NCBI RefSeq assembly: GCF_002116905.1
Contig: NZ_CP015118.1
Coordinates: forward strand, 4,092,001-4,156,000
Reading direction: 5' to 3'
Length of the DNA: 64,000 bases
Origin: Piscinibacter gummiphilus
GTDB taxonomy: Bacteria > Pseudomonadota > Gammaproteobacteria > Burkholderiales > Burkholderiaceae_C
Below the pieces are notes generated by a model. That model was not told the origin of the DNA. It made no database searches and saw only the letters and a list, made by a program, of their open reading frames with translations. The position numbers and the translations under genes were made by a program. Every line of letters begins with the position of its first letter. The stretch's first letter is position 1. This document shows positions 42,242 to 51,069 of this stretch, one piece after another.

Positions 42242-42616
42242 TCAGTCCTTCTTCGGCGCGGCGCGGGTGCGCGCCTCGGCGGACGCGCGGGCGCGCGCCC
42301 GGCCCAGTTCGACGGCCTCGCGCACCCCCATCTCGATGGCCCCCTGATCGTGTTCGGGTGCCGCGAGCCGCCCCAGTTCGCCGTCGCGCTGGATGAGCCA
42401 GAGGGCCGTGGCGACGATGCCGATGCCCACCGCGGAATCGCCAGCCTCCAGGCGCTGCAGCGTGGGCACGGAGACCCCCATGCGCGTGGCCCAGGTCTTC
42501 AGCGATTCCTTCCGCCGCAGGCGGGCCACCGCCAGGTCGGCACCGAGCTTCTCAATGGCGGCCGCCGTGGCAGGAGGCAGTTGCAGGAGGGCGCGTGCAG
42601 TCTTTGGCATGAACAT
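42242..42616 (-). CDS. hipB: HipB-like XRE-family antitoxin
   Basis: This is 124 residues (ATG at 42616, or 42610 two codons later). The helix-turn-helix 'LGADLAVARLRRKESLKTWATRMGVSVPTLQRLEAGDSAVG' is at residues 24-64. The C-terminal tail is rich in Ala and Arg. It would bind the AT-rich inverted repeat around its own start and neutralise HipA, whose ATG overlaps its end region (gap 1 bp). If translation starts at 42610, the operator arm lies outside the coding sequence. Confidence 0.88.
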   Translation of the reverse strand: MFMPKTARALLQLPPATAAAIEKLGADLAVARLRRKESLKTWATRMGVSVPTLQRLEAGDSAVGIGIVATALWLIQRDGELGRLAAPEHDQGAIEMGVREAVELGRARARASAEARTRAAPKKD

Positions 42617-42656
42617 AGAATATCACGCATATGCCACTTTTATGAATATCTATGTT
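42612..42656. promoter_or_regulatory. hipBA operator/promoter region
   Basis: The arms AACATAG (42612-42618) and CTATGTT (42650-42656) are inverted repeats flanking a central palindrome GCATATGC (42627-42634). The stretch is strikingly AT-rich against the surrounding sequence. It lies at the start of hipB and upstream of it, the usual site of antitoxin autoregulation. Confidence 0.75.
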
Positions 42657-42660
42657 TACT

Positions 42661-43905
42661 TCATGCCATCGACCGAGGCTCTCGGAGCCCCGACAACTCG
42701 TCCAGCAGCACCTGCAGCGCCCGCCGGTCCACCCGTTTCAACGCCTCCGCCCGCTCCGGGTCCTCCCCCGGCAGGAACGACGCCGCCCCGAAGTCGCTGA
42801 CGAGCCCGCGCCCGCACCCGTCCACCAGCAGGTTGTGCGCGTACAGGTCGCCGTGCGTGAGGCCGCGCGCGTGCAGGTGGTCGAGCGCCGCCGTCGCCGC
42901 GCGTGCGAGGGCGTCGGCGTGTGACGCGGGCAGGCGCAGGCCGTCCGCGTAGACGTCCCGCGTGCAGGTCGCCATGCTCGGCGGGCCGGCCAGCGGCTTC
43001 CAGTGGGACGCGAGGCGTGGCAGCACGAGGCCGTGCGTGCCCGACGGATGGCCTTCCAGCACGCCGAGCGCGCCCACGAGGTCCGGGTGGCGGCCCGCGG
43101 CCAGCGTGGCGGCCATCTCGCACTCGGGCAGGCCGTCGCTGGTGACCGCCCCCTTGAACAGCTTGACCGCCACGTCCTGCGCGGGGGCGCCGGCCGGCAC
43201 CCAGCGCGCGGCGTGGATGTGTCCCGATGCGCCCTCGCCCAACACGTCCTGCATCTGAAGCTCGGACCAGGGGATCGCCGGGGCCTCGGCCAGCGTGTGC
43301 TCGCGGGCCTCGCTGAACGGGTTGCCCGCATGGGCGAGCCAGGCCAGCCGGGGCAGCGAAAGCAGTTCGCCGGGGAGCGCATCGCCCACACGCTCGAAGC
43401 GGTTCGCCGACAGCCGCAGCAGTTCCAGCCGCTGCAGCCGGTCCATGCCCTCGGGCAGCCGCGAGAGCCGGTTGCCCGCCAGCATCAGCTTCTGCATCCG
43501 CGGGCACGCGGTCAGCGTGGACGGCATCGCGGGGATGCGGTTGTCCGTGAGGATCAGCCAGCGCAACGAAGGCGACAGCGACTCCGCCGGCACCTCGGCG
43601 ATCCGGTTGGCCTTGAAGCCCAGCGTGTCCAGCACCGGCAGCTGGCCCAGCACCGGCGGCAGCACCGTGAAGCGGTTGTTCGAGGCGAACAGCGTGTGCA
43701 GCTTCGTCAGCTGCGCCAGCGCCGGAGGCAAGGACGACAGCTGGTTGCCGGTCAGGTCCAGCACCTCGAGCGTGCCGGCCAGTGTGAGCACCTCGGGCGG
43801 CAATTCGGCGAGCGAGCAGCCGCGCAGGTCGAGGCGGGTGCTGCCCAGCAGTTCGCCGGCTCGCAGGCGCAACAGAATTTCAGTGGAAGAGTCGGCGGCA
43901 GTCAT
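42661..43905 (-). CDS. leucine-rich-repeat protein kinase
   Basis: This is 414 residues from ATG 43905 (the frame is open further upstream without coding character). Residues about 20-225 contain eight to nine LRR units ('LDLRGCSLAELPPEVL', 'LDLTGNQLSSLPPALA', 'LILTDNRIPAMPSTL', 'LMLAGNRLSRLPEGM'). Residues 240-410 are a Ser/Thr-kinase-like domain: 'VLGEGASGHIHAA', Lys in 'DVAVKLFKG', 'LTHGDLYAHNLLVD' (HxD...N) and 'SDFGAA'. All key kinase residues are present. It has no membrane segment. Cytosolic LRR-kinases of this form occur in scattered proteobacteria with unknown role. Confidence 0.88.
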   Translation of the reverse strand: MTAADSSTEILLRLRAGELLGSTRLDLRGCSLAELPPEVLTLAGTLEVLDLTGNQLSSLPPALAQLTKLHTLFASNNRFTVLPPVLGQLPVLDTLGFKANRIAEVPAESLSPSLRWLILTDNRIPAMPSTLTACPRMQKLMLAGNRLSRLPEGMDRLQRLELLRLSANRFERVGDALPGELLSLPRLAWLAHAGNPFSEAREHTLAEAPAIPWSELQMQDVLGEGASGHIHAARWVPAGAPAQDVAVKLFKGAVTSDGLPECEMAATLAAGRHPDLVGALGVLEGHPSGTHGLVLPRLASHWKPLAGPPSMATCTRDVYADGLRLPASHADALARAATAALDHLHARGLTHGDLYAHNLLVDGCGRGLVSDFGAASFLPGEDPERAEALKRVDRRALQVLLDELSGLREPRSMA

Positions 43906-43969
43906 CGGGTCGCATTCTGGGGCCGCCCCGCGGGCGGCGATACTCCATGCCGAAGTTTTGCCCCGTCTC

Positions 43970-44908
43970 ATGCCCGTTCGCTGCCCCCCGTTCCTCCACT
44001 GCCTCCTGGCGCTCGCCGCCGCCACCCTCACCCTCCCCGCCTCCGCCCAGACCCGCGGCTGGCTCCGCTACACCGACGGCAACGCCGTTTCGGGCGAGCT
44101 GGTGGAGCCCGGGCGGTTCCGCTCGGACCGGTTCGGCGAACTGAACTTCCTCCCGGCCGAAGCGCGGTTCGAGGCGGATGCCACGCCGCCGGTGGCCACC
44201 GCCACCGCCGAAGTACCGCCGTCGCCCGTGCCCATCGCTTCGGGCTGGGCCCCGTCGCTGTGGTCCGTGCGCCTGTCCGGCTACTGGGAGGACGACGACG
44301 GGTCGACCACCAGCGACGCCGCGATCGACTTCGAGGCCACGTGGCGCCGGTCCGCGGGTGAGCTCGACCTGGCGATCAACACCGACTTCAAGGTGGTGGA
44401 CGGCGACGTCGACAACAACGAGCAGACCGCACGCGGCCGCTGGTTCCACGATCTCTCGCCGAGGTGGTTCGCCGTGGGCCTCGCGAAGGCTCGCCGCAGC
44501 CGCATGACCATCGACCCGCTGCCCGCGCTCGACACGCTGCTGCTGCAGGGCTCACTGGGCCTGGGCGCGCGCAAGGAATGGTCGCTTCGCTCGCGCAGCC
44601 GGGTGGCGCTGGGCCACGACTGGATCACGGTGGACTTCCTGAAGTACGACCTGCGCGTCCGCACGCACGCGACCTCGTTCTTCCTCGAGAACAACCTGCA
44701 GCTGAGCCCGCGCGTGCGCTTCAACAACACGTTCTACGGCTACCTGTGGGAAGACGGCTCGTGGGGCACCGACAGCGATGCGGAAATGCTCTACGCGATC
44801 AACGAGACCTTGAGCGTGGGCCTGCGCCACGAGTACCGCCACAACACGGTGGACCTCGACCTCGGGTCGTACCACAAGCTCAGCCTGACCACCCGGTTGA
44901 GCTTCTGA
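43970..44908 (+). CDS. DUF481-like outer-membrane beta-barrel protein
   Basis: This is 312 residues from ATG 43970, with a signal peptide cleaved near residue 26 (LPASAQT). A short N-terminal domain contains 'TDGNAVSGELVEPG'. From about residue 95 there are alternating amphipathic strands with aromatic girdles ('WSVRLSGYWEDDDG', 'RGRWFHDLSPRWFAVGLAKA', 'THATSFFLENNLQLSPRVRFNNTFYGYLW'), and the C-terminal residue is Phe ('LSLTTRLSF'), the classic outer-membrane insertion signal. This matches DUF481 salt-induced outer-membrane proteins. Function is unknown. Confidence 0.82.
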   Translation: MPVRCPPFLHCLLALAAATLTLPASAQTRGWLRYTDGNAVSGELVEPGRFRSDRFGELNFLPAEARFEADATPPVATATAEVPPSPVPIASGWAPSLWSVRLSGYWEDDDGSTTSDAAIDFEATWRRSAGELDLAINTDFKVVDGDVDNNEQTARGRWFHDLSPRWFAVGLAKARRSRMTIDPLPALDTLLLQGSLGLGARKEWSLRSRSRVALGHDWITVDFLKYDLRVRTHATSFFLENNLQLSPRVRFNNTFYGYLWEDGSWGTDSDAEMLYAINETLSVGLRHEYRHNTVDLDLGSYHKLSLTTRLSF

Positions 44909-45003
44909 CCCACACGCCGCCGGCTCCGATGCGGCCGCAACGGCGGCCCGACGCGCGAGCGCACTAGCAAGCCCGTCACGGCCGCAGGTAGGATGTGCCC
45001 GCC

Positions 45004-45417
45004 ATGTCCTTCCTCGACACCCTCCACCGCGCCGTGCGCCGCATCGCCCGCGACGTGGGCGCCGAAGCCCGCTCGCTGTTCGAGCCCGTGTTCGCCATCC
45101 GCATCCTCCAGGACGACGGGCGGGTGCTCGTGCTCGACTGCCGTGGCCGCGAGCTGCGGCTGGACCGGCGCTTCGGAACCGTGAAGTCGGGCTCCCGCGT
45201 GCTCGCGCGCTTCAGCGAGATCCGGACCGTCGTCGTGAGCCACTCCCGCCTGGGCGGGGCCCACGTGCGCGAGGAGATGCCGGAACTCTGGACGGTGACG
45301 CTGTCGCTCGGCTGGTTCTCGCGGGTGCACGTGGGACGCACGCACGACGACGCCGAGGCGTCGGTGGTCGCCGCCCGCATCGCGTCGCTCACGGGCAAGC
45401 CGGTGACGGCACGCTGA
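45004..45417 (+). CDS. small conserved-looking protein, unknown
   Basis: This is 137 residues with no signal or membrane helix. The middle consists of predicted beta strands ('FAIRILQDDGRVLVLDCRGRELRLDRRFG', 'FSEIRTVVVSHSR', 'LWTVTLSLGWFSRVHVGRTHDDAEASVVAARIASLTG'), giving a PH-like or small beta-barrel impression with a C-terminal helix. It is a single gene. I do not recognise the family. Confidence 0.65.
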   Translation: MSFLDTLHRAVRRIARDVGAEARSLFEPVFAIRILQDDGRVLVLDCRGRELRLDRRFGTVKSGSRVLARFSEIRTVVVSHSRLGGAHVREEMPELWTVTLSLGWFSRVHVGRTHDDAEASVVAARIASLTGKPVTAR

Positions 45418-45617
45418 CCGTTTCCGGCACGCGGCGTTCCGCCGTGACGGATTCCCCGTTCTCTCCGGAAAAACCCAGCAGCGCGCGGGCTTCCCGTAGC
45501 GATTCGGTACAAGCGCCCCGCGCCCTGCGGCGCCATGATGGCGGCGTTCCGAACCAGGAACGCGAGCCGCGGAGATGTTCCCCGCGGCCGACACAAGAAA
45601 CCTTCCGGAGACACCCG

Positions 45618-46523
45618 ATGAACTTCCCCCGCAAGATGGCCCTCAAGGCCGGCCTCACCCTGGCCCTGCTGGCCGCGTCCGGCCTCGCCGCCGCCGCCAC
45701 CACCGCATTCACCGCCACGTACAAGGGCGGCAGCACCTCCGCCTGCAACAGCAGCTACAACATGTCCGGCCAGGAGCCCTCCACGTCGGGCAAGTACCCG
45801 GTGATGGTCTACATCGGCGGCACCGGCGAAAGCTACACCAGCAACTGGGCCAACGCCGCCGTCGCCGCCGCTGCGGCCAAGGGCTTCGTGGCCGCGTCGG
45901 TGCAGTACGACAACGCGTCGTTCGGCACCTGCGCCACCATCGGCCAGCGCGGCAAGTGCATCTTCGACCCGAACAACGTCAACAGCGCCATCGCCAAGCT
46001 GTGCTCGCGCGCCAAGGCCGACTGCTCGAAGGGCGTGGTGACGATGGGCCTCAGCCAGGGCTCGGTGATCTCCGTGCTGTCGCGTGACAACGACCCGCGC
46101 ATCCAGGCCTCGCTGGGCCAGGGCGCCGGCACCACCTACACGGCCGCGTACAACCTGAACTCGTGCATGGCCGCCGGCGGCCACGCACAGGCCAACGACC
46201 GCGTCCGCATCGTCAACGGCATCCGCGACATGTTCGTGGGCGGCACCGCCACCACCGCCCGCGTGTCCGGTGAAACCGTGACCGGCCTGAAGTGCTCGTC
46301 GACCTCGCAGTCGTGCTACCGGGCCAACGGCTCCGGCTGGCACGTGGTGCAGAACCTCGACGTGCTCGACGGCTACGCCGACCACTGCTTCATGGGCTAC
46401 GGCGGCAACGACTACCTCGCCCAGTGCTCGGGCGCCCTGGTGGACGCGAACTACCAGAACGGCAGCGGCGCCTGGGCCCTGCCCGCCTCGATCACCTGGC
46501 TGAAGTCCTTCGTCACGCCGTGA
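45618..46523 (+). CDS. secreted alpha/beta-hydrolase, cysteine-rich
   Basis: This is 301 residues with a signal peptide cleaved near residue 27 (LAAAATTA). The nucleophile elbow is 'VTMGLSQGSVIS' (Ser near residue 145). The acid is probably in 'VNGIRDMFVGG' and the His in 'DGYADHCFMGYGG'. Ten or so cysteines suggest disulfides and an extracellular location. It resembles poly-hydroxyalkanoate depolymerase- or cutinase-like secreted hydrolases, but the substrate is not certain. A GGAG site lies 9 bp upstream. The AraC-type regulator gene begins within or just after its stop. Confidence 0.75.
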   Translation: MNFPRKMALKAGLTLALLAASGLAAAATTAFTATYKGGSTSACNSSYNMSGQEPSTSGKYPVMVYIGGTGESYTSNWANAAVAAAAAKGFVAASVQYDNASFGTCATIGQRGKCIFDPNNVNSAIAKLCSRAKADCSKGVVTMGLSQGSVISVLSRDNDPRIQASLGQGAGTTYTAAYNLNSCMAAGGHAQANDRVRIVNGIRDMFVGGTATTARVSGETVTGLKCSSTSQSCYRANGSGWHVVQNLDVLDGYADHCFMGYGGNDYLAQCSGALVDANYQNGSGAWALPASITWLKSFVTP

Positions 46524-46549
46524 CCGATGGCTTGCGGTTCGCACCAACG

Positions 46550-47416
46550 ATGGACGGTGCGGACGCGGCTCCAGCGGCCCCGCCGGCCGGACGCCCTGCG
46601 CCCGGCCTGCGGGGCCGCTGCCACGTGCGGCTCTTCCACGACGGCGGCTTCCTCGCGAAGTCCGACGCGGTGTGGAAGACCAAGCGCTTCGCCGCCACGC
46701 TGCTGATGGCCGCCTCGGGCCACGACCTCGACCTGGAGGTGGAAGGCAAGCGCTCGCGGCACGGCATGGTGGCCATCCGCCCGTTCGTCACCACGCAGCT
46801 GACCGCGCGCGACACGCCCTTCGTGGCCCTCGACCTGAGCCCGGACCACCGCGACTATCGCGCGTTCACGCACATCCCCGGCAACGGCGTGATGGACGTG
46901 CCACGCGCCCGCTTCGCGAGCCTCGCGCAGCCGCTGCAGGAGTTCCACGCGGGCGGCATGCGAGGCGACCCCAGCGTGCGACTCTACCGGCGCATCACCA
47001 ACCTCGCGCTGACGATGCTCCCGCCGGCCGCACCGCTCACGCCGTGTGTCGAGTTCGCGAAGACCACGCTCGCCCGCGACGCCTCGCTGTCGGTCACGGC
47101 GCTGTCGACCCTCTGCGACGTGTCGCCGCCACGCCTGTCGAAGCTGTTCGCGCAGGAGCTGGGCCTGTCGCTGCGGCAGTACGTGCAGTGGCTGAAGATC
47201 AAGAATGCGCTCGGCATGATGGGCTCGGGCCTCACGCTCACCGAGATCGCCGTGGGCGCGGGCTTCGCCGACTCGGCGCACTTCAGCAAGGTGTGGACGC
47301 AGACCTACGGTGCGTCGCCCGCGTACTTCTTCAGCAACGCGGAGGTGGCGGTGTTCCCCAGCCGCCGGAGCCCGCGGTTCCGGCCGCCCATGGCACCGCC
47401 CGGCTCGATCGCCTGA
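46550..47416 (+). CDS. AraC-family transcriptional regulator
   Basis: This is 288 residues from ATG 46550; a GTG at 46520 overlapping the hydrolase stop (GTGA) is an alternative. The N-terminal part matches the AraC-type ligand domain of the 'AraC_N' class ('FVTTQLTARDTPFVALDLSPDHRDYRAF'). The C-terminal double helix-turn-helix is 'LSVTALSTLCDVSPPRLSKLFAQELGLSLRQYVQWLKIKNAL' and 'LTLTEIAVGAGFADSAHFSKVWTQTYGASPAYFF'. Close linkage suggests control of, or co-expression with, the hydrolase. Confidence 0.9.
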   Translation: MDGADAAPAAPPAGRPAPGLRGRCHVRLFHDGGFLAKSDAVWKTKRFAATLLMAASGHDLDLEVEGKRSRHGMVAIRPFVTTQLTARDTPFVALDLSPDHRDYRAFTHIPGNGVMDVPRARFASLAQPLQEFHAGGMRGDPSVRLYRRITNLALTMLPPAAPLTPCVEFAKTTLARDASLSVTALSTLCDVSPPRLSKLFAQELGLSLRQYVQWLKIKNALGMMGSGLTLTEIAVGAGFADSAHFSKVWTQTYGASPAYFFSNAEVAVFPSRRSPRFRPPMAPPGSIA

Positions 47417-47422
47417 AGGGGC

Positions 47423-48406
47423 TCAAGGCGCCCGCGCCGGCGCCAGGCGAAGCCGCAGGCCCTCCGGCAGCACGGACACCGTCACCGCCCTCGCCTTCTG
47501 CCACAAGGCCGACAGCAACAGCAGTCCGGATCCGATGGCGAGCGCGGTGAGCGCGAAGCCGAGGGTCACGAACCCGTGCTGCTGCAGCAGCGACGAAAAC
47601 GCGAACAGCACGTAGCCGAGCGCGGACACCATCAGCGCGCGCCGGTCGAGCGCCAGCGACACCGCCCCGATGGCGAGGTACAGCAAGGCGGCCACGGCCG
47701 CCTGCACGGGGCCCGCGTTCTCCGACATCACCCCCACCACGGCAAACACCGGGTGCACGAGCAACGGCGCAGCCAGCAGGTGCAGCCAGAACGCCACGTC
47801 GGCGCGGCGGGTGGTGCGCGCCGGATCGGACGCGTCCCAGCGCACCGCGAGCGCGAACACGGCGACACCGCTCAGGAAAACAATGAGCCCCAGCCACTCG
47901 CCGGCAGCGGGAACCCCATCCACCAGCGCGAACGCCAGCCCGAAGAGCAGCACGCCCGCGCCGGCCGCGACAGTGACCGGCACCTGGAAACGCCGCCAGT
48001 GCAACCACGCACCGGCCACCCCCACCGCGCTGGCGGCCGCGGCGCCCGCCAGGAGCTCGACCGCGTAGAACGCCGCTCCGACGAAGGTGCAAAGCAGCAC
48101 GATGGCGGGCAGGGCCATGCGCCGGCGGCGCACGAAGAACTCGGCCAGCACCCACGACGCGGCACACACCGCCACGCCGCCGGCCCACGGTGCGAAGACG
48201 CCGGCGATCCAGCCCACGGACACCAGCAGCAACGCGCTGGCGATCACCACGAACACGTCGTTGAAACCGGTCACCAGCCGGAAGTGTTCCTCGTCCGCGC
48301 CCGATGAACGGTGCAGCGCCGCCACATGGGCGCGCAGGGCGGCGGCGATGGAGGCGTCCAGCACGCCGGCGGTCACGGCGGAGTCGAGTTCGTCGTCGGA
48401 GATCAT
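47423..48406 (-). CDS. DUF2157-like polytopic membrane protein
   Basis: This is 327 residues from ATG 48406 (a GTG five codons upstream is possible). A soluble N-terminal stretch of about 45 residues ('SDDELDSAVTAGVLDASIAAALRAHV') precedes about ten membrane helices. That organisation is typical of DUF2157/DUF4401 membrane proteins. No transport or catalytic motif is visible. It is convergent with the AraC gene (6-bp gap). Confidence 0.78.
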   Translation of the reverse strand: MISDDELDSAVTAGVLDASIAAALRAHVAALHRSSGADEEHFRLVTGFNDVFVVIASALLLVSVGWIAGVFAPWAGGVAVCAASWVLAEFFVRRRRMALPAIVLLCTFVGAAFYAVELLAGAAAASAVGVAGAWLHWRRFQVPVTVAAGAGVLLFGLAFALVDGVPAAGEWLGLIVFLSGVAVFALAVRWDASDPARTTRRADVAFWLHLLAAPLLVHPVFAVVGVMSENAGPVQAAVAALLYLAIGAVSLALDRRALMVSALGYVLFAFSSLLQQHGFVTLGFALTALAIGSGLLLLSALWQKARAVTVSVLPEGLRLRLAPARAP

Positions 48407-48458
48407 GGGGTGATTCTGCACTGGACACGCGCGTGCGCGTCACCCCGGCAAGGGGGTG

Positions 48459-49787
48459 TCAGCCCGGGAGACCCGCGAACCGCTCGAACACGTCCTCCGC
48501 CCCCATCTGCCCACCCTTGAGCATCAGCGTCACGCCGTCCAGCGCGGGCTCGTCCGCATGGGTGCGGCTGATGGCCACGCCGGGCCCGAGCGCGCCGACG
48601 TACGACAGCCCCCAGAGTCCGAGGCCCTGGGTGACGAGGCTCGACGTGTCGCCCCCCGCCAGCCCGAGGCGGCGCACCGGCCGACCGCGGCCGGCCAGCT
48701 CGACGAGCAGCTGCCGCACGAACCGTGCGGTGGCGCCGGCCACCTCGCCGGCGCGGCGGGTGTCGGCATCGCCGGGGCTCTCCGGCGCCGTCGTCACGAG
48801 CGTGGCCCGGCCCTCGGCCAACGACGCGGCGACCCGCTGCCGTGCGGCCTCGCTGCGGAGGCCGTCGACCAGGTCGTCGGGCACGAGCGCGATGCGGTGG
48901 AAGGCCTCGGCCGCACGCACCTGGCGCGCGGTGACGGGCGACAGGCTGCCGGCCACGACCAGCACCGCGCCCGGATCGCGCTCACGCGTCGTTTCGCTGC
49001 GCGGCGCGGTGGAGGCTCCCCATTTCCGCAGCAGCGCCTGCGCGACGCTGCTCGGGCCCACCGCGAGCACCCGGCGCTGCTGCGCCTCGTGCCAGAGCAG
49101 CCCCCCCACGGGCCGCAGGTGCGCCGCCTCGGCCACGTCCAGCAGCACCGCCGGCGCCCCCTGTTCGGCGAGCGCGTGGAAGCGGGCGTGCAGCACCGCC
49201 TCGTCCTCGTACAGCGGGAAGTGCAGGCCGGCGACGGGCGCCAGGTCCTGCTGCGCGAGGTGCACGCGCAGGTCGGCCTCGCGCATCGGCGTGACCGGGT
49301 GCACCCGCATCGTCGGGTGGCGGTCCAGCCGCTCCACCGCCCCGCCCTGCCTCGCCGCGGCGAACAGGTTGCTGAACACGCAGTGGCGACCGAGGCTCGG
49401 CTGCCCGCCGACGATCATCGCGACCGGGTGCTCGACGTGGGGCATCAGCGAGCGCACCGCCTGCCCGATGCTGCCGACGTGCGGCGCGCTGTCGAACGTG
49501 GAGCACACCTTGTAGTGCAGCACGCGCGGCGCCACCCGCGAGAAGAAGGCACCCACCGGCTCCAGCTCGATCGCCATCGCCTCGGGCGACATGGACCGCG
49601 CCGCGCCGGCGATGCCCACGGCATCCAGCGGCCGGCCGAGCACCTTCGCTGCCGCGGCGAGCCGGGCCGTGTCGGGCACGTCCATGAACAGCATCGCGGC
49701 GAGGCCCGCCTGAGCGAGCACGGCGAGCGTGTCGCTCGCCCCCGTGAAGTCGTCGCCGTACCAGCCGTAGCGCAGGTCGGGGCTCAC
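48459..49787 (-). CDS. DUF1537 four-carbon acid sugar kinase family protein (OiaK/OtnK type)
   Basis: This is 442 residues from GTG 49787, overlapping the stop of the RuBisCO-like gene. The substrate-binding N-terminal 'YGWYGDDFTGASDTLAVLAQAG' carries the DDxTG motif (residues 9-13), with 'HYKVCSTFDSAPHVGSIGQA' near 90. The nucleotide-binding C-terminal domain has 'LAGGDTSS' near 377. These kinases phosphorylate aldonate-like acids such as 3-oxo-isoapionate or 3-oxo-tetronates. Being next to a RuBisCO-like protein points to the 3-oxo-isoapionate 4-kinase role (OiaK). The exact substrate is inferred. Confidence 0.88.
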   Translation of the reverse strand: MSPDLRYGWYGDDFTGASDTLAVLAQAGLAAMLFMDVPDTARLAAAAKVLGRPLDAVGIAGAARSMSPEAMAIELEPVGAFFSRVAPRVLHYKVCSTFDSAPHVGSIGQAVRSLMPHVEHPVAMIVGGQPSLGRHCVFSNLFAAARQGGAVERLDRHPTMRVHPVTPMREADLRVHLAQQDLAPVAGLHFPLYEDEAVLHARFHALAEQGAPAVLLDVAEAAHLRPVGGLLWHEAQQRRVLAVGPSSVAQALLRKWGASTAPRSETTRERDPGAVLVVAGSLSPVTARQVRAAEAFHRIALVPDDLVDGLRSEAARQRVAASLAEGRATLVTTAPESPGDADTRRAGEVAGATARFVRQLLVELAGRGRPVRRLGLAGGDTSSLVTQGLGLWGLSYVGALGPGVAISRTHADEPALDGVTLMLKGGQMGAEDVFERFAGLPG

Positions 49788-51067
49788 GCGGCTTTCCTTC
49801 CGAAGAAATCGAGCGCCTGGCGCAGCTCGGGTGAACGTGCCGCACGGTCGTCGAGGGTCTCGCCGCGCTGCACCGCGTCCCAGGCCTGCTGCAGGCTGGC
49901 CACGCCGGCGGCCGGGCCGCCCGGATGGGCGAGGATGCCGCCACCGGCCATGAACATCAGATCGGGGGTCTTGACCGCCTCCCACGTCGCGGGCACCGTG
50001 CCCGCCCACTGGCCGTTCGAGAACGCCGGCATCACCGCGTCGTCGAGGCCCGGCGCGAGCGGCGACAGCGTGTCGTGCGCGCTCTCGATCACCTCCTCGT
50101 CGGTCTGCGAGAACTTGCCCTGCAGGCCGTGCACGTGCATGTGGTCGACGCCGGACAGGCGCCACAGCGTCTGGTACGCCTGGAACGAGAACCCGAGCAG
50201 CGGATGGCGCGACAGCGCGCCGTAGCCGTTGCGGTGGCCGTGGATCGCGAGGCCGGTGTGCCGGCGCAGCGTCTGCAGCGCCGAGTAGCCGCACCAGTTC
50301 AGGCTCGCCATCACGCAGCTGCCGCCCTCCTGCTCGACGAGGTCCGCGTGGCGGCGCATGGCATCCACCTCGTCGCTGATGTGGAAGGCCACCATCACGT
50401 GCTTGCCGGTGCGCTGCTCGTGGTCGCGCACGCGGCGCATCACCGCGCGGATGCGGTCATGCAGCGGGGCGTGGGCCGGGTCGCCGCTGCATTCGTCGTC
50501 CTTGATGAAGTCGACGCCGGCCGCGCACAGCTGCCCGACGAGTTCACCGGTCGCCTCGGCGGTCAGTCCCACGTTCGGCTTGATGATGGTGCCGATCAGC
50601 GGACGGCCCGACACGCCCGTGAGCTTCCGCGTGCCGCCGATGCCCTGCTTCGGCAGGTCGAACTGCAGCCGGTACGACGCGGGCAGGTCCAGGCGCTCGA
50701 GCCGCAGGCCCGTCACCTCGCCCAGGTCGAACAGGTTGCCCGACACGGTGGCCGCGAGCGTGGGCAGGTTCGCACGCACGTTGGCGACGGGGAAGCTCAC
50801 GCGCAGCCGTGCGCGCTGCCAGCGGCGTCCGGTGTCGAAGATGCCCTTGCGGGACATCCACCCGTTCGGCAGCGACGGGCGGTCGGCCACGTCGAGCAGC
50901 TCGATCGACTCGACCTGCGCCCGGGCGCGCTCGCGCAGCTCGTCCGTCTCGCCCGCCACGCGGGTGAAGGTGCCCGAGGACTGCTCGCCCGCCAGCACCT
51001 CGGCCACGGCGGCCGGGTCCAGCGGCGTCTCGATCAGGTACGTCGCGGTGAAACGATCGCCGGCCAT
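49784..51067 (-). CDS. RuBisCO-like protein (form IV), probable 3-oxo-isoapionate-4-phosphate-type decarboxylase/transcarboxylase
   Basis: This is 427 residues. It has the large-subunit fold: 'LIGTIIKPNVGLTAEATGELVGQLCAAGVDFIKDDE' with Lys163 and the carbamate-type Lys189 in KDDE, 'HGHRNGYG' near 280 and the phosphate-binding 'GGGILAHPGGPAAG' near 380. Loop 6 lacks the CO2-stabilising Lys ('AFSNGQWAG'), so it is not a CO2-fixing enzyme. RuBisCO-like proteins with a DUF1537 kinase partner act as OiaX in D-apionate breakdown. It is between the VOC gene and the kinase gene in the TRAP operon. Confidence 0.88.
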   Translation of the reverse strand: MAGDRFTATYLIETPLDPAAVAEVLAGEQSSGTFTRVAGETDELRERARAQVESIELLDVADRPSLPNGWMSRKGIFDTGRRWQRARLRVSFPVANVRANLPTLAATVSGNLFDLGEVTGLRLERLDLPASYRLQFDLPKQGIGGTRKLTGVSGRPLIGTIIKPNVGLTAEATGELVGQLCAAGVDFIKDDECSGDPAHAPLHDRIRAVMRRVRDHEQRTGKHVMVAFHISDEVDAMRRHADLVEQEGGSCVMASLNWCGYSALQTLRRHTGLAIHGHRNGYGALSRHPLLGFSFQAYQTLWRLSGVDHMHVHGLQGKFSQTDEEVIESAHDTLSPLAPGLDDAVMPAFSNGQWAGTVPATWEAVKTPDLMFMAGGGILAHPGGPAAGVASLQQAWDAVQRGETLDDRAARSPELRQALDFFGRKAA

Positions 51068-51069
51068 GG

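Noticed and set aside
49784..51067. A CO2-fixing RuBisCO
   Set aside because: The loop-6 lysine and neighbouring residues of true RuBisCO are missing, and the context is acid-sugar catabolism, so it is a RuBisCO-like protein.
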